The notes below the pieces were generated by a model. The model was not told the origin of the DNA. It did not search any database and was given only the letters and a program-made list of their open reading frames with translations. This document shows, in pieces, positions 17,413 through 25,429 of a stretch of 64,000 bases of DNA. Where the stretch lies: NCBI GenBank assembly GCA_024643405.1, contig JAHENA010000002.1, forward strand, positions 1 through 64,000, given 5' to 3'. This DNA is from Flavobacteriales bacterium. GTDB lineage: Bacteria; Bacteroidota; Bacteroidia; Flavobacteriales; Flavobacteriaceae. Position numbers and translations under genes: made by a program. Each line of letters starts with the position of its first letter. Position 1 is the stretch's first letter.

Positions 17413-17492
17413 TTTTCATTTCAAATTAAAATGTCTTTGCTACAAGGTCTAGTTTATTTATAGATTACAGGGGGCATTAGTCCTATTTAGAT

Positions 17493-17536
17493 ATGACAAA
17501 AATCATATTTTTTTACATCTGTTTTTGTTAAATTTA
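17493..17536 (+). promoter_or_regulatory. CRP/FNR-type box plus -7 element upstream of tonB
   Basis: The box ATGACAAAAATCAT lies at 17493-17506 (ATGAY-N4-RTCAT). After exactly 22 bases the octamer TAAATTTA (17529-17536) matches TAnnTTTG in 7 of 8 positions. The ATG of tonB is 25 bp further on. Same layout as at hemN, ccoS, ccoI, the Crp/Fnr gene and ppdK. Confidence 0.65.
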
Positions 17537-17560
17537 TATATAAACTTAACCCTTAGAGTC

Positions 17561-18286
17561 ATGGAATCTAAGAAAAATTTACAAGTTGAAATTGGCAGAA
17601 ACAGCAGTCTTTATTTTGCTATCGGGCTCAACATCATGCTGTTTACTTCTTGGCAGTTATTAGAATATAAAACTTACGATAAAAAGGAAGTTGCAATTGA
17701 TATTTTAAATGTTGATGAGGTGTTTGAAGAAGAAATACCTATTATTAATGTGAATACACCACCCCCGCCTCCGCCCCCGATTGCCATTCAAGAATCAATC
17801 AAAGTTGTTGAAGACGTTGCTGAAATTGAGGAAACAATTATTGAAAGTTCGGAGTCCAATCAAAATGATAAAATTGCACCGGCTGTTGCGGTTTCAGATG
17901 TTGCCGTAGAAGAAGTTGATGAAGAAGTTGAAGTCCCTTTCTCAATAATTGAAGATGTCCCTGTGTTTCCGGGGTGTGAAAAAGGCTCCAAAATTGAAAA
18001 AAGAAATTGCTTTCAGTTAAAAATGGAAGAGCATGTAGCTAAAAATTTTAGATATCCTGAACAAGCTCTAGATCTTGGTATTCAAGGAAAGGTCTTTGTG
18101 ATTTTTGTAATTGATAAAGACGGTGTGGTGTCTAGTATACGCTCAAGAGGCCCAGATAAAATATTAGAAAAGGAAGCTGAACGTATTATCGGGTTGTTAC
18201 CAAAAATGATTCCCGGCAAACAAAGAGGTAAACCTGTAAAAGTACCTTATAGCGTACCTATAGTTTTTAAGTACATGTCAAGTTAA
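17561..18286 (+). CDS. tonB: Energy transducer TonB
   Basis: This 241-residue TonB protein has an N-terminal membrane anchor (about residues 18-37, FAIGLNIMLFTSWQLLEY), a short Pro-rich periplasmic stretch (NTPPPPPPPIAI, about 66-77), an acidic Glu/Val-rich linker, and a C-terminal TonB domain (about 155-241: NFRYPEQALDLGIQGKVFV, VVSSIRSRGPD, VKVPYSVPIVFKY). It carries proton-motive energy from ExbB/ExbD to outer-membrane receptors. ATG 17561 is chosen over an upstream TTG at 17525, which would place the start inside the promoter. The FNR-type box upstream predicts control by oxygen or energy state. Confidence 0.92.
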   Translation: MESKKNLQVEIGRNSSLYFAIGLNIMLFTSWQLLEYKTYDKKEVAIDILNVDEVFEEEIPIINVNTPPPPPPPIAIQESIKVVEDVAEIEETIIESSESNQNDKIAPAVAVSDVAVEEVDEEVEVPFSIIEDVPVFPGCEKGSKIEKRNCFQLKMEEHVAKNFRYPEQALDLGIQGKVFVIFVIDKDGVVSSIRSRGPDKILEKEAERIIGLLPKMIPGKQRGKPVKVPYSVPIVFKYMSS

Positions 18287-18346
18287 ATTCTATTGGTAAT
18301 TGTAAGGATAAGAAATGTAGATTAGTTATCTAATTAAAACCGCGTT

Positions 18347-18997
18347 ATGAAAATACTGATTAAAATGGGTTTTTTGATTTTAATGATAATCTATTCGGGA
18401 TGTGCTGTTGGTAGAAAAATGAATTATACCATTAAAGAAGTTAAACCAGATTATACCGTATCCAAAAATATTCTTACCCTATTTCAAGATAAAAGACCTG
18501 AAGTGCTGGATGGAACTGAAAAACCGAGTTGGTGCGGACATACTTACTCTACTTTACAGATATCCTATAATATTCAGACTAAAAGCGGGAAACCACTTGC
18601 TGAAGAATTTACAGCATCAATGGAAAATTCTTTTATTAAGCAGGGTATAAAAGTAATAGGATTGCCGGTTAATATGAATACATCACTTGATTCCATTCAA
18701 CAGGTATTTGGTTCTAGTAAGATGGACAGGCTTGTTTTGTTCACCTTAAATAAGTGGGAATCGAGTGCAATCCCGCGTTTCAGTGATATTCATTATGAAT
18801 TGGATTTTAACATTGATCTTGAGGTTTATGACCAAGCTGGGATAATTATGGCTAAAACGAATGTACATGATAATGTAAGTAAAAATCAGGATATAGCTGT
18901 TAGCTTAAAAAGATTACAAGAAATGGCGGATGAGGTTTTTATTATTCAGGTAAGAAATTTACTGAATGATGATGCGGTAAAATCAAGTTTGAAATAA
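18347..18997 (+). CDS. Lipoprotein of unknown function
   Basis: This 216-residue protein has a lipoprotein signal (lipobox YSGC, Cys about 19) and a mature part of mixed alpha/beta character. I do not recognise a defined family. The overall pattern (a conserved early DKRPE turn, a Trp-Cys-Gly pair WCGHTY, a helix LAEEFTASMENSFIKQGI, and a later beta region DRLVLFTLNKWES) is vaguely like small outer-membrane lipoproteins of the YajG type, but this is weak. It lies 60 bp after tonB in the same direction and precedes a strong terminator, so it may be the last gene of a tonB transcript. Confidence 0.75.
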   Translation: MKILIKMGFLILMIIYSGCAVGRKMNYTIKEVKPDYTVSKNILTLFQDKRPEVLDGTEKPSWCGHTYSTLQISYNIQTKSGKPLAEEFTASMENSFIKQGIKVIGLPVNMNTSLDSIQQVFGSSKMDRLVLFTLNKWESSAIPRFSDIHYELDFNIDLEVYDQAGIIMAKTNVHDNVSKNQDIAVSLKRLQEMADEVFIIQVRNLLNDDAVKSSLK

Positions 18998-19091
18998 TTT
19001 AAGACCAACATTTATTGGTTTTAAAGTTAAAATACCTGACTAGATTATTTTTTTAATAGATATTAGAGTTAATAAATTACTCGCTTTTATT

Positions 19092-19135
19092 AAGTCGCCT
19101 CAAAATCAAATATTGATTTGAGTCGGCTTTTTATT
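19092..19135 (+). terminator. Intrinsic terminator after lipoprotein gene
   Basis: A long imperfect hairpin (19092-19109 with 19113-19129; one mismatch, one G-T pair and one bulged A) is followed by TTTTTATTTT. It lies 95 bp after the lipoprotein stop codon. The remaining part of this 247-bp gap holds only the presumed promoter of the next gene. Confidence 0.75.
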
Positions 19136-19244
19136 TTCAGTAAAAATTCACATCTCGTCCTTTAAAAATGACAATTCAGTGATTCTCTTTTTAAATTATC
19201 AGTATACTAATTGATATTTGCCATATAATTTAAAAACAACCATT

Positions 19245-19868
19245 ATGCAAAAATTAGTTATCATTTTAGTCGCATTCGTAATGAGCTCAATCAGCGCTCA
19301 ATCTAATTATGAAAAAGGTATGCAAAAAGCCTTTGAACTTTGGGGAAGTAATGACCCAGCAGAAGCCTCCAATATGTTTGAACGTATTGCGAATGCTGAA
19401 CCAGACAATTGGCTGCCTGCTTATTATGCTGCTCAAGTAAACATTGTGAATAGTTTTGGGTTAAAAGATGAAGAAAAGTTAACGGCTCAATTAAAAAAAG
19501 CACAAGATTTAATTAATGATGCTACGGCTATTTCAAAAAACAATCCTGAAATTTTAGTGCTTCAGGCCTTGCTATATACCGCTTGGGTAGCTTCTGACGG
19601 CGCGACATATGGAATGACGATGTCACCTAAAGTAGAGGCAATTTATGCACAAGCGGAACAAATAGCTCCTGAGAATCCACGTGTTGTATATTGTAAAGCA
19701 GAATGGGGAATAGGTGGAGCTAAATATTTTGGTCAAGATACTAAGCCGTTTTGTAAAGATCTGGAAAGAGCTTTAGATCTTTTTGCTAACTTTAAACCAG
19801 AATCACCATTTCATCCAAATTGGGGTAAAGAGCGAGTTGAAATGCTTTTAGAGTCTTGCAAGGAATAA
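19245..19868 (+). CDS. Secreted TPR-like protein
   Basis: A 207-residue protein from ATG 19245, with a Sec signal peptide (MQKLVIILVAFVMSSISAQS, cleavage after Ala18 or nearby). The mature part consists of helical hairpins of TPR type (NYEKGMQKAFELWGSNDPA, ANAEPDNWLPAYYAAQVNI, ISKNNPEILVLQALLYTAW, QIAPENPRVVYCKAEWG). It probably acts as a periplasmic scaffold or sensor. The longer frame from TTG 19218 would spoil the signal peptide. It is followed after 23 bp by the histidine kinase gene and so may form an operon with it and supply a periplasmic input, which is inference from position. Confidence 0.8.
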   Translation: MQKLVIILVAFVMSSISAQSNYEKGMQKAFELWGSNDPAEASNMFERIANAEPDNWLPAYYAAQVNIVNSFGLKDEEKLTAQLKKAQDLINDATAISKNNPEILVLQALLYTAWVASDGATYGMTMSPKVEAIYAQAEQIAPENPRVVYCKAEWGIGGAKYFGQDTKPFCKDLERALDLFANFKPESPFHPNWGKERVEMLLESCKE

Positions 19869-19891
19869 TTAATTTGTATTAGAATAATATA

Positions 19892-21232
19892 ATGACAAAA
19901 TCTTTTAAAAATATCATTATCACATTTATTATTGGATGTTCGGTCTTTGTAATAGGTAATTTATTATCTGGAGGATTCGACTATCATAATGTCAATGATT
20001 TTTTAATAGATTTTGTCTTCTATCAATTGTATTCATTCGTTTTAGGATATTCAAATATGTATTTTTTTGATTATTTAGAACAACGTAAATGGAAAAAAGA
20101 AGATAGAGCAAAAAGAATCATTATAGGAATTTTAGGTTCAACCATCATTACTTTAGTTGGGTTATTTTTTCTTAGGCTTTTAACCGCAATATTGGCTAAT
20201 GGCTTGACTTTCGTTCAGTTTATAAGTAATGAACATATAAAATATTATCAGTTTGGATTGTGGATTACCTTAACTATAGTAGCCATTTTTCACTTTATAT
20301 ATTTTTATAATAAATATCAGCAAAATAAAATAAAGGAACAGAAAGTCATTGCTGGCACCGCAAGTGCTAAATTTGATGCTTTAAAAAATCAATTAGACCC
20401 TCATTTTTTATTTAATAGTTTAAATGTTCTTACCAGTTTAATTGAGGAAAATCCAGAGAATGCACAAAAATTTACAACCTCATTATCTAAAGTGTACAGG
20501 TATGTTCTCGAACAAAAAAGCAAAGAATTAGTTACAGTTGATGAGGAGTTAGAATTTGCTAAAACGTATATGTCTCTGCTTAAAATGAGGTTTGAAGACA
20601 GTATTGTATTTGAAATTCCAGATCATGCTACCAATCCAGAGAGCAAGGTTGTACCATTGTCACTGCAACTCTTATTGGAAAATGCCGTAAAGCATAATAT
20701 GGTAACTACAAGTAAACCATTACATATAAAAATTTATGAACAAGATGGCAATTTAGTGGTTGAAAATAATTTACAACCTAAACAAATAGTTAAAAAGAGT
20801 AGTGGTGTAGGTTTAGAAAACATTAAACAACGGTATAATTTATTATCAAATAAAAGAGTAAACATCAATCAACAAGCAAACAGTTTTGCTGTAGCAATAC
20901 CTATGCTTACCAAACAAATATCAATTATGAGAACAGATTCAATTACAAAAATAGATGACAGTTATTTAAGAGCACGTAAGTATATAGATTCTCTTAAAGA
21001 ATTCTATTATAGCATCATCTCTTATTTTTTAATAATTCCATTTTTAATTTATATTAATTATAAAACCTATTGGGGTTTCCAATGGTTTTGGTTTCCAATG
21101 ATTGGCATGGGCATAGGCATCACAATAGCTGCTTTTAAATTATTTGTCAGTGATGGTATTTTTGGTCGTAATTGGGAAGAGCGTAAATTAAAACAGTATA
21201 TGGGTGAAGATAACGACACTCGATGGAAATAA
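19892..21232 (+). CDS. LytS-type sensor histidine kinase fused to 2TM domain
   Basis: This 446-residue membrane histidine kinase has four N-terminal membrane helices (residues about 8-27, 40-60, 77-103 and 120-140). A His_kinase/LytS domain follows, with the phosphoacceptor His171 in LDPHFLFNSLN and the ATP-binding N-box LLLENAVKHN (about 260-269). After the kinase, at about residue 346, comes a complete 2TM domain (SYLRARKYIDSLKEFYYSII, WGFQWFWFP, GRNWEERKLKQYM). Met346 (ATG at 20927) lies exactly where the stand-alone 2TM protein downstream begins. It overlaps or abuts that gene and pairs with the LytTR regulator at 22051. Confidence 0.88.
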   Translation: MTKSFKNIIITFIIGCSVFVIGNLLSGGFDYHNVNDFLIDFVFYQLYSFVLGYSNMYFFDYLEQRKWKKEDRAKRIIIGILGSTIITLVGLFFLRLLTAILANGLTFVQFISNEHIKYYQFGLWITLTIVAIFHFIYFYNKYQQNKIKEQKVIAGTASAKFDALKNQLDPHFLFNSLNVLTSLIEENPENAQKFTTSLSKVYRYVLEQKSKELVTVDEELEFAKTYMSLLKMRFEDSIVFEIPDHATNPESKVVPLSLQLLLENAVKHNMVTTSKPLHIKIYEQDGNLVVENNLQPKQIVKKSSGVGLENIKQRYNLLSNKRVNINQQANSFAVAIPMLTKQISIMRTDSITKIDDSYLRARKYIDSLKEFYYSIISYFLIIPFLIYINYKTYWGFQWFWFPMIGMGIGITIAAFKLFVSDGIFGRNWEERKLKQYMGEDNDTRWK

Positions 21233-21243
21233 AATTTAACATT

Positions 21244-21552
21244 ATGAGAACACAATCAAACAACAACATAGATGATAACTACATAAAAGCCCGTAAGCAG
21301 GTTGATGAATTAAAAGGTTTTTATTATAACTTAATAAGCTATATTCTGGTTATTCCTTTTCTAATTTTCATTAATTATCAAACCAGTTGGGGATTTCATT
21401 GGTTTTGGTTTCCTCTGTTAGGTTGGGGAATGGGTTTGTCATTCCATGCCTATCATGTGTTTGTGAACAACGGTTTTTTAGGAAAGAATTGGGAAGATCG
21501 CAAAATAGAACAATTTATGCGTGAGGAAGAAGAACAAAAACGTTGGCAATAA
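21244..21552 (+). CDS. 2TM domain protein
   Basis: A 102-residue protein consisting essentially of one 2TM domain: NYIKARKQVDELKGFYYNL, two membrane helices separated by a Trp/Phe-rich turn (WGFHWFWFPLLGWG), and the C-terminal NWEDRKIEQFM box. ATG 21244 is preferred over ATG 21223 because it aligns with the homologous MRTDS start inside the preceding kinase (here MRTQS). Function is unknown; position suggests interaction with the kinase through the shared domain. Confidence 0.85.
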   Translation: MRTQSNNNIDDNYIKARKQVDELKGFYYNLISYILVIPFLIFINYQTSWGFHWFWFPLLGWGMGLSFHAYHVFVNNGFLGKNWEDRKIEQFMREEEEQKRWQ

Positions 21553-21583
21553 ACTAAATTTTTAACATTTAATATTTAACATC

Positions 21584-21937
21584 ATGACCAATTACTCAAG
21601 TGATTATCAGGATAGAAGCAAACAAGAAAACAACGCTCAAAATGATTTTTATCGTCAAGAAGCCTACTTAAGAGCTAAAAAGAAAGTTAAAAAAATTGTT
21701 GGTTTCTATTGGCATTTAGCTTCTTATATCATTGTAAATATATTTCTGATTTTAATGATTGGAAGGACGGACGGAAATTTTTGGAGTTTTGCAACTTTTT
21801 CAACTGCCATTTTCTGGGGTATCGGGCTGTTTTTCCATTTTCTTGGTACGTTTGGTCCAGATTTTATGTTCGGTAAAAACTGGGAACAACGGAAAATTCA
21901 AGAATATATGGATAAAGATAAAAAGCGCTGGCAATAA
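21584..21937 (+). CDS. 2TM domain protein
   Basis: A 117-residue paralogue of the preceding protein, with a longer polar N-terminus (SSDYQDRSKQENNAQNDFYR) followed by AYLRAKKKVKKIVGFYWHL, two membrane helices and the closing NWEQRKIQEYM box. It is the third 2TM domain in a row in this locus. It starts 31 bp after the previous stop and is probably in the same transcript as the kinase and response regulator. Function is unknown. Confidence 0.85.
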   Translation: MTNYSSDYQDRSKQENNAQNDFYRQEAYLRAKKKVKKIVGFYWHLASYIIVNIFLILMIGRTDGNFWSFATFSTAIFWGIGLFFHFLGTFGPDFMFGKNWEQRKIQEYMDKDKKRWQ

Positions 21938-22050
21938 TATTTTTGTATACTCTTGAGCCACCTTTTTCTAAAGGTTTTTATTCTACAAAAAGGAGTTCAA
22001 ACGGCATTCAAAGAAACAAAAGGGAGGCATTAAAAAATTAAATAAAAGAA

Positions 22051-22806
22051 ATGAATATCATCATTATAGAAGACGAAAAACCATCGGCGAGACGCTTACA
22101 ACGTATGTTAAGCACTATGAATTTAGAAACAGAAATAATGCTACATTCAGTTGAAGAAAGCATTCAATGGTTTAATAATAATGAACATCCAGATTTAATT
22201 TTTTTAGATATTCAATTAAGTGATGGTTTATCTTTTGAAATATTTGAAGCCATAGATATTAAAAGTGCCGTCATTTTTACCACGGCTTATGATGAGTATG
22301 CACTACAAGCTTTCAAACTTAATAGCATTGACTATTTATTAAAGCCTATTGATGAGCTAGAATTGTCAAAAGCAGTCAAGAAATATGAAGATAGATTACC
22401 GCAAAAACAAGCGGTTACTTTAGACTTTAATGATATTAAAAAATTATTGGTAAACCCCATAGATCGCGAATACAAAAAACGATTTTCGGTAAAAGTTGGG
22501 CAACATATAAAACTTATTAATATTGAAGAAATAGAATGTTTTTATAGCGAAAACAAAGGTACTTATTTATATACTTCTGAGGGTAGAAATTATCTATTAG
22601 ACACCACTTTAGAACTTTTGGAACAAGAACTAGAGCCACATACTTTTTTTCGGATTAGTCGTAAATACTTTGTAAACATTAATGCCATTAAAGATATGGT
22701 GAGTTATACCAATTCACGTTTACAAATAAAACTAAATACTTATAATCAGGATGAGGTGATTGTAGCACGAGAACGTGTTAAAGATTTTAAAGAGTGGTTG
22801 GAATAA
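22051..22806 (+). CDS. LytTR family response regulator
   Basis: This 251-residue LytR/AlgR-type response regulator has a receiver domain at residues 1-115 with acidic pocket IEDE, phosphoacceptor Asp53 in LIFLDIQLSDG, Thr77/Thr78 and Lys98 in LLKPID. The LytTR DNA-binding domain is at about 150-251 (RFSVKVGQHIKLINIEEIEC, FFRISRKYFVNINAI). It is the natural partner of the LytS-type kinase at 19892, from which it is separated by the two 2TM genes. Targets are unknown; LytTR domains usually bind direct repeats upstream of membrane or surface genes. Confidence 0.92.
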   Translation: MNIIIIEDEKPSARRLQRMLSTMNLETEIMLHSVEESIQWFNNNEHPDLIFLDIQLSDGLSFEIFEAIDIKSAVIFTTAYDEYALQAFKLNSIDYLLKPIDELELSKAVKKYEDRLPQKQAVTLDFNDIKKLLVNPIDREYKKRFSVKVGQHIKLINIEEIECFYSENKGTYLYTSEGRNYLLDTTLELLEQELEPHTFFRISRKYFVNINAIKDMVSYTNSRLQIKLNTYNQDEVIVARERVKDFKEWLE

Positions 22807-22870
22807 TTATGTCTCCAAACCCATAGTCAAAAATAATCTGCTATTAAACTTTATATACTATACTGATGTA

Positions 22871-23200
22871 TTACTTAGTCTTTTTGTTTTGATACCAGCG
22901 CACAAACAGAAACCATCCAATCAATATGAGTAAAAGTACTGGCCAGCCATAGAACAGAATAGTTCCAACTATATATATTATACCAAAAATAGCTATAGCT
23001 GCTCCAGCATCTGATCCATTAAGTGAACTTAAAAATAAAGCACCAATAATCAAAATTACAGCAAGAGGAAATAAGCATCCCCAAATTATAATTTTTTTAT
23101 TTTTACCTTTCCTGATTTCCTCTTCTATTTTAGGATTTTCACAGGTATGCTTTGGAGTATTACCTAATTCGAGCAGATCATCAATATTATCTTCTTCCAT
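22871..23200 (-). CDS. Small membrane protein, paralogue of the 23308 gene
   Basis: A 109-residue protein. An acidic, probably cytosolic N-terminus (MEEDNIDDLLELGNTP, then a Lys-rich KGKNKK) is followed by a first membrane helix (about 33-55) and a second hydrophobic region (about 62-98) ending in a basic tail. The first 16 residues are almost identical to those of the neighbouring 69-residue protein, and the two genes share an 89-bp DNA repeat. No family is recognised. It is the last of three small same-strand genes (59, 69 and 109 aa), likely one transcript. Confidence 0.7.
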   Translation of the reverse strand: MEEDNIDDLLELGNTPKHTCENPKIEEEIRKGKNKKIIIWGCLFPLAVILIIGALFLSSLNGSDAGAAIAIFGIIYIVGTILFYGWPVLLLILIGWFLFVRWYQNKKTK

Positions 23201-23214
23201 AATTATTTTTGTTT
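23126..23214 (-). repeat. Direct repeat copy A (89 bp)
   Basis: Matches 23443-23531 over 89 bp with 7 mismatches counted by eye. It covers the first 25 codons of the 109-aa gene plus 14 bp of its leader. The leader includes the base pattern of the last codons and stop of the 59-aa gene. Confidence 0.85.
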
Positions 23215-23307
23215 AAATGTTTAATGTAAAAAGATTAACCAAATGGTATAAATTTGTTATTGTTCGTATATTTTATAGTTAAGAATTCTATAGATTTGTA
23301 TTTTGTA

Positions 23308-23517
23308 TCAATTAGGGCTCCAATTACTTATCCAGTATAAGAATAGGAAAAATATTATAATCAAGAAGGCTATAATAGCTATAATTCCTGAACACCCCCA
23401 AATCATAATTTCTTTAACTATACCTTTCCCTTGTTCCCCTAGTATTTTAGGATTTTCATCGGTTTGATTTGGAGTATTTTCTAATTCGAGCAGGTCATCA
23501 ATATTATCTTCTTCCAT
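23308..23517 (-). CDS. Small membrane protein, 69 aa
   Basis: This 69-residue protein starts with MEEDNIDDLLELENTP like its paralogue, has a short linker and one membrane segment (about residues 37-62, rich in Ile, Leu and Phe), then ends in NWSPN. It is shorter than the 109-aa copy by one membrane helix. The ATG is 2 bp after the stop of the 59-aa gene, so translation is probably coupled. Function is unknown; it belongs to a recent tandem duplication. Confidence 0.65.
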   Translation of the reverse strand: MEEDNIDDLLELENTPNQTDENPKILGEQGKGIVKEIMIWGCSGIIAIIAFLIIIFFLFLYWISNWSPN

Positions 23518-23531
23518 AATTATTTTTGTTT
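23443..23531 (-). repeat. Direct repeat copy B (89 bp)
   Basis: Partner of 23126-23214. It covers the start of the 69-aa gene and the last codons and stop of the 59-aa gene. The leader part is identical to copy A, so this is most likely the source copy. Confidence 0.85.
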
Positions 23532-23699
23532 TTTATAAAGTATTATAAAAAATGGAAGCAATAGAGTTGTCCCTAAAATATTAAGGAAACGGAAAATCTC
23601 ATAATACTCTCTAAAAGAATAAAAAAATTCATTTAAGCTAAGAAACAATTGGAGAATCACTCCAATAATAGCTAATTGTGTTGCTTGTTTTAATTTCAT
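23520..23699 (-). CDS. Small membrane protein, 59 aa
   Basis: A short ORF (ATG 23699, stop 23520-23522) gives 59 residues: MKLKQATQLAIIGVILQLFL, then a Phe/Tyr-rich loop (NEFFYSFREYYEI), a second membrane helix and a basic end YKKQK. Two membrane helices with a positive N-terminus and C-terminus are a credible small integral membrane protein. Its stop codon is 2 bp from the start of the 69-aa gene, consistent with one operon. No family or function is recognised. Confidence 0.6.
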   Translation of the reverse strand: MKLKQATQLAIIGVILQLFLSLNEFFYSFREYYEIFRFLNILGTTLLLPFFIILYKKQK

Positions 23700-23818
23700 T
23701 TCATTTTGTTTTAGGTAATTGATTTGTTATCTCTTATGCGTCATCTTAATTAAGCAAATGAACTATTAATCTTTATTGTAGTATGTTATAATGTGTTAAA
23801 ATTTTAAAGATAGTAGTT

Positions 23819-25312
23819 TTAATAAACTGAAATGGTCAGCAAAGCCATGGTTGTTATCAACAATATTAAAACGAGGGGCACTATAAATTTTAACCATTTA
23901 TTGAACCCGATTCTAACAATAGCCAACGCGGCTAAAATTAAACCAGTAGGATTTATTAAATAAAACAGACCCATGCCATAATTATAGGTATCTACTATAG
24001 TTTCTCTTCCAATATTTACAGTATCGGCTAAAGGAGACATAATAGGCATTGTTAATACGGCCATTCCTGAAGAAGATGGCATGAAGAAAGACAAACCACC
24101 ATAGATAAAAAGCATAAAATTTGTGAACACCCCTTTGTTCAAACCTTCTGTTATAGTACTGGCATGATATAAAATAGTATCACTAATAAGTCCGTCTTCC
24201 ATAAGGATGGTTACACCTCGTGCAATACCAACAATAAAAGCGACACTTAGTAATTCGGCAGCACCTTTTGCAAACGTTTCAACAAAAACACTTTCGTTAA
24301 TTTTGGCAATAAAGCCAATTATAATGGCACCAACAAGAAAAGTTGCAGTCATTTCTACAAACCACCAATCCAAAAAAGATACACCAATAATCATGACTAC
24401 AAAGCACAATGAAAAAACAACAGTAATAAGTATTAGTCTATGTGTAAATGTTGTTGATGTATTCATAGCATGTACACCAAAAAGCACTTCTAATTCTTCT
24501 TTTTGATCATAAATTAGAGATTTTGATGGATCTGCTTTTACACGTTTAGCATATTGAAGGATGTAGATAATGGTAATAACCAGACAAACGGTTAACATGA
24601 TTATGCGGTTGTTGAGACCTGTGGTCCAATTAATACCGGCTGCATCTGAAGCAATAATTGTGGAAAATGGATTTGTAGTGGAACACATAGACCCAACTCC
24701 TGAACCTAAAAAAATGCAGGAAAGTCCAACCATTGCATCATATTTAGCCGCTAAAAAAACAGGAATTAAAATAGGGTAGAACGCCATAGTTTCTTCAGCT
24801 AAACCAAAGGTTGTTCCACCAGCGGCAATAAGTGTTGTCACCAAAATAATGAGAATATATTCTCTGCCTTTAAGCAGTTTTGCCATCCATGAAATGCCGG
24901 CATCAAAAGCACCAGTAAGATTCATGATGCCAATTAATCCTCCAATAATGAGAATTAAAAAAATGATATCAGAAGCTGCAATGATTCCTTTTACAGGAGC
25001 TTGAACTAATTCTGATAGGCCTTGAGGCTTTGATTCCAGTTTTTTGTAGGTATTAGGAATACCAATGGGCTTGTATATATCGCCATTAGTAAATTTATTA
25101 AGAGGAATTTTTATGTTGAGGTTCTCTAATGTTTCTTGTGTTGCCGGTAATTCAACAGTTTCTTCTAAGCTAGTCTTGATGAACGTTTTGCTTTTGGGAT
25201 TATATGATAAACTATCGAATTTTCCCGCAGGAATTAACCATGTTAAGAGCGCAACAATTATGGCAATTATTATTAAAATGGTTTGTGCGGTTGGGAACTT
25301 TAGTTTTCTCAT
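23819..25312 (-). CDS. YfcC/DcuC-like transporter
   Basis: A 497-residue integral membrane protein of the YfcC family (C4-dicarboxylate anaerobic carrier superfamily, DcuC/ArcD-like). It has about 12 helices, an N-terminus TAQTILIIIAIIVALLTWLI with the PAGKFD turn, and conserved loops such as LAEETMAFYPILIPVF and FFMPSSSGMAVLTMPIMSPL. YfcC relatives carry carboxylates or basic amino-acid exchange substrates, and one acts in cross-feeding or acetate metabolism. The substrate cannot be read here. It stands alone, with gaps of about 120 bp on both sides and no clear operon partner. Confidence 0.85.
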   Translation of the reverse strand: MRKLKFPTAQTILIIIAIIVALLTWLIPAGKFDSLSYNPKSKTFIKTSLEETVELPATQETLENLNIKIPLNKFTNGDIYKPIGIPNTYKKLESKPQGLSELVQAPVKGIIAASDIIFLILIIGGLIGIMNLTGAFDAGISWMAKLLKGREYILIILVTTLIAAGGTTFGLAEETMAFYPILIPVFLAAKYDAMVGLSCIFLGSGVGSMCSTTNPFSTIIASDAAGINWTTGLNNRIIMLTVCLVITIIYILQYAKRVKADPSKSLIYDQKEELEVLFGVHAMNTSTTFTHRLILITVVFSLCFVVMIIGVSFLDWWFVEMTATFLVGAIIIGFIAKINESVFVETFAKGAAELLSVAFIVGIARGVTILMEDGLISDTILYHASTITEGLNKGVFTNFMLFIYGGLSFFMPSSSGMAVLTMPIMSPLADTVNIGRETIVDTYNYGMGLFYLINPTGLILAALAIVRIGFNKWLKFIVPLVLILLITTMALLTISVY

Positions 25313-25429
25313 TTACAATTTCAATCTTAATTTTAAGTCACTTCTAACACGGTTTAATGTTAAGTTTGGGTGTTTAACTGATATTATAAAGTTATAAAGA
25401 AGTTAGAAAAAATCATACAACATAATAAG

